From Candidatus Fibrimonadales bacterium (GTDB lineage: Bacteria; Fibrobacterota; Fibrobacteria; Fibrobacterales; Fibrobacteraceae): a stretch of 6,445 nt of DNA. Shown here one piece after another: positions 5,281 through 6,445 of the stretch. Within the stretch, counting starts at the first letter, position 1; every line of letters starts with the position of its first letter. The stretch covers positions 1-6,445 of the forward strand of contig WRMM01000123.1 in the NCBI GenBank assembly GCA_009777135.1, given 5' to 3'. A program made the translations under genes and the position numbers. A model generated the notes under the pieces. It was not told the origin of the DNA and did no database searches. It saw only the letters and a program-made list of their open reading frames with translations.

Positions 5281-6445
5281 TCTTCTCTTACTGCTTTCGT
5301 CTCTGGCTTTTTCCAGAGCGGCTGCAGTGGTAACCCTTGAAATGCCTGTGGGAGCGCGTCAGCTCGGCATGGGTGAATCTGGCGTGGCTCGCGCCGACGA
5401 TGCTAATACGCTTTATTACAATCCTGTGGGTTTGGCTTTTGGTCCTTTGGCAAATGAATGGGAACTGTCTAAGGAGCAATCGTCACAAGGTCAATTTTAC
5501 ACAGCATTTGCCGCACGCAATCGCAGAGGTTTTTTAACGCGGAACGAGGTTTGGGCTGGAACAGCGGAAGGTATTTTGCATTATGACGGCTTGGTTTGGC
5601 GAGATGATATAACCATTCCTTTGGAAGGAAACGCAAGGCTCAGAGATGTTGTGCGGACCTTCATTGGCTCGGAAACTTCTTTGGATTCTATTTCTGGCGT
5701 GGTGCGCAATTACAATGGGGTAAAAACAACTAGCGAAGAAGAGCGTTTGATTGAAGTGAAAATTCCTTTTTCAATAATGATTAAAGATACGGTTACTGCG
5801 CTGCTTTACGAGATGCGAACGGAAAATCTTTGGGTGGGAACAACAAAGGGCTTGTTCCGCTTTAATGGCAGGGGCTTCAAGGATTTTACAAATGAATTTG
5901 GAGCGCGCAGAATTACTGCGTTTGCAAATCAAGGCGCAACGCTTTGGATTGGAACGGACAGCGGGCTTTTCGCTTACAGAAATGGAGTGTTTGAGCAAAG
6001 AGGCTCAGTTTTGCCTTCTCAAAAGATAACCTCTATCGCTTGGCACGAAATGCGCAAAGAACTTTACGTTGGCGTTGAAGGCGCAGGCATTGCACGGCTG
6101 ACTCCAAAGCAAAAAGACGATGAAAAAGATGCGTGGGTCATATTCACTCTTCAAGACGGAATTATGGATTTGTCTCCAAAAACCATCGCCATAGATAGTT
6201 CTGGGCGCGTGTGGTCTGTGCATAACGAAGGGCTTTCGCATTTTAATTTGAGAAGATGGGAGCAGATTCGCTTTGAAAACAACGAAGTTCATGGCATAAC
6301 GGTTTCAGAAAAGGGCGCAATTTGGATTGGAACAAACAAAGGCGCTTGGAGCTATTTGCCTGAATATGCAACTCCTAGCGGCCGCAAAAGCGAAACCGGG
6401 CAAAGCAGAGGCGAAACAGAAGGAACGCGAGGCCAATGGAATCAC
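5261..6445 (+). CDS. Secreted propeller-repeat protein with PorV-like N-terminus (runs off the window)
   Basis: Open from the ATG at 5261 to the last base: 395 codons, no stop, so the C-terminus is outside. Residues 1-22 form a Sec signal peptide (K3, a leucine-rich core at 8-12, A-F-S-R-A-A-A cleavage region). The mature start, G31-ARQLGMGESGVARADDANTLYYNPVGLA, matches the GAR-LGMG-x-ADDA-YNP-GLA signature of PorV/PorQ/UPF0164 outer-membrane proteins. From about 97 onward come at least six repeats of the two-component-regulator-propeller kind: V97-WAGTAEG, L190-WVGTTKGLF, L228-WIGTDSGLF, L268-YVGVEGAG, V317-WSVHNEGL and I354-WIGTNKGAW. The last visible residues (371-395) are a hydrophilic Gly/Ser/Glu/Arg stretch, perhaps a linker. 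Location is periplasm or outer membrane. The gene starts 20 nt inside the carboxyltransferase gene in another frame, suggesting coupled translation; no clear ribosome binding site. Partner and function unknown. Confidence 0.85.
   Translation, partial: MFKLAASLLLLLSSLAFSRAAAVVTLEMPVGARQLGMGESGVARADDANTLYYNPVGLAFGPLANEWELSKEQSSQGQFYTAFAARNRRGFLTRNEVWAGTAEGILHYDGLVWRDDITIPLEGNARLRDVVRTFIGSETSLDSISGVVRNYNGVKTTSEEERLIEVKIPFSIMIKDTVTALLYEMRTENLWVGTTKGLFRFNGRGFKDFTNEFGARRITAFANQGATLWIGTDSGLFAYRNGVFEQRGSVLPSQKITSIAWHEMRKELYVGVEGAGIARLTPKQKDDEKDAWVIFTLQDGIMDLSPKTIAIDSSGRVWSVHNEGLSHFNLRRWEQIRFENNEVHGITVSEKGAIWIGTNKGAWSYLPEYATPSGRKSETGQSRGETEGTRGQWNH

Noticed and set aside
5281..5340. Frameshift that removed a biotinyl domain from the carboxyltransferase
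   Set aside because: No frame after the stop encodes biotinyl-domain sequence. The DNA there is the signal peptide and mature start of the next gene, so a simple recent frameshift does not explain the missing domain.

Overview
The window is a piece of bacterial chromosome from what is probably a Gram-negative anaerobe. It has AT-rich intergenic DNA, moderate-GC genes, a biotin-dependent carboxyltransferase split over separate polypeptides, and an exported protein whose mature N-terminus looks like the PorV/UPF0164 outer-membrane families. Together these suggest a member of the Fibrobacterota-Chlorobi-Bacteroidota group. I lean to a Fibrobacter-like gut organism, but that is inference; nothing here fixes the taxon.

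Left part (1-1578, minus strand): an intergenic strip with a G-rich repeat, an AT-rich motif and one arm of a dispersed repeat is followed by a two-gene operon. This operon is a type IV (AbiE-like) toxin-antitoxin pair, with the antitoxin first and a nucleotidyltransferase toxin overlapping its end by 14 nt. A near-consensus sigma-70 promoter lies directly in front of the antitoxin ATG, so its mRNA should be almost leaderless.

Right part (1695-6445, plus strand): five genes run in one direction. They encode a biotin carrier protein (biotinyl-Lys138), a small ApaH/PPP-like metallophosphatase, an MTA/SAH nucleosidase (mtnN), a pyruvate/oxaloacetate-type carboxyltransferase and the start of a secreted propeller-repeat protein. 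The carrier and the carboxyltransferase are natural partners: the second lacks a biotinyl domain and the first is little more than one. The nucleosidase recycles the by-products of S-adenosylmethionine-dependent reactions. The phosphatase probably cleaves dinucleoside polyphosphates or phosphoproteins.

The least ordinary points are: (1) a 164-bp near-palindromic element at 2847-3010 with 12-bp perfect terminal inverted repeats, which overlaps the phosphatase stop codon and has a related solo arm at 76-158; (2) a carboxyltransferase that stops just after the first strand pair of a biotin-carrier fold, where the next gene begins in another frame; (3) that next gene (5261 to the window end), which joins a PorV-like N-terminus to at least six propeller repeats; (4) the leaderless antitoxin arrangement. 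No RNA genes, CRISPR array or complete insertion sequence was seen, and no intergenic stretch exceeds 300 bases.
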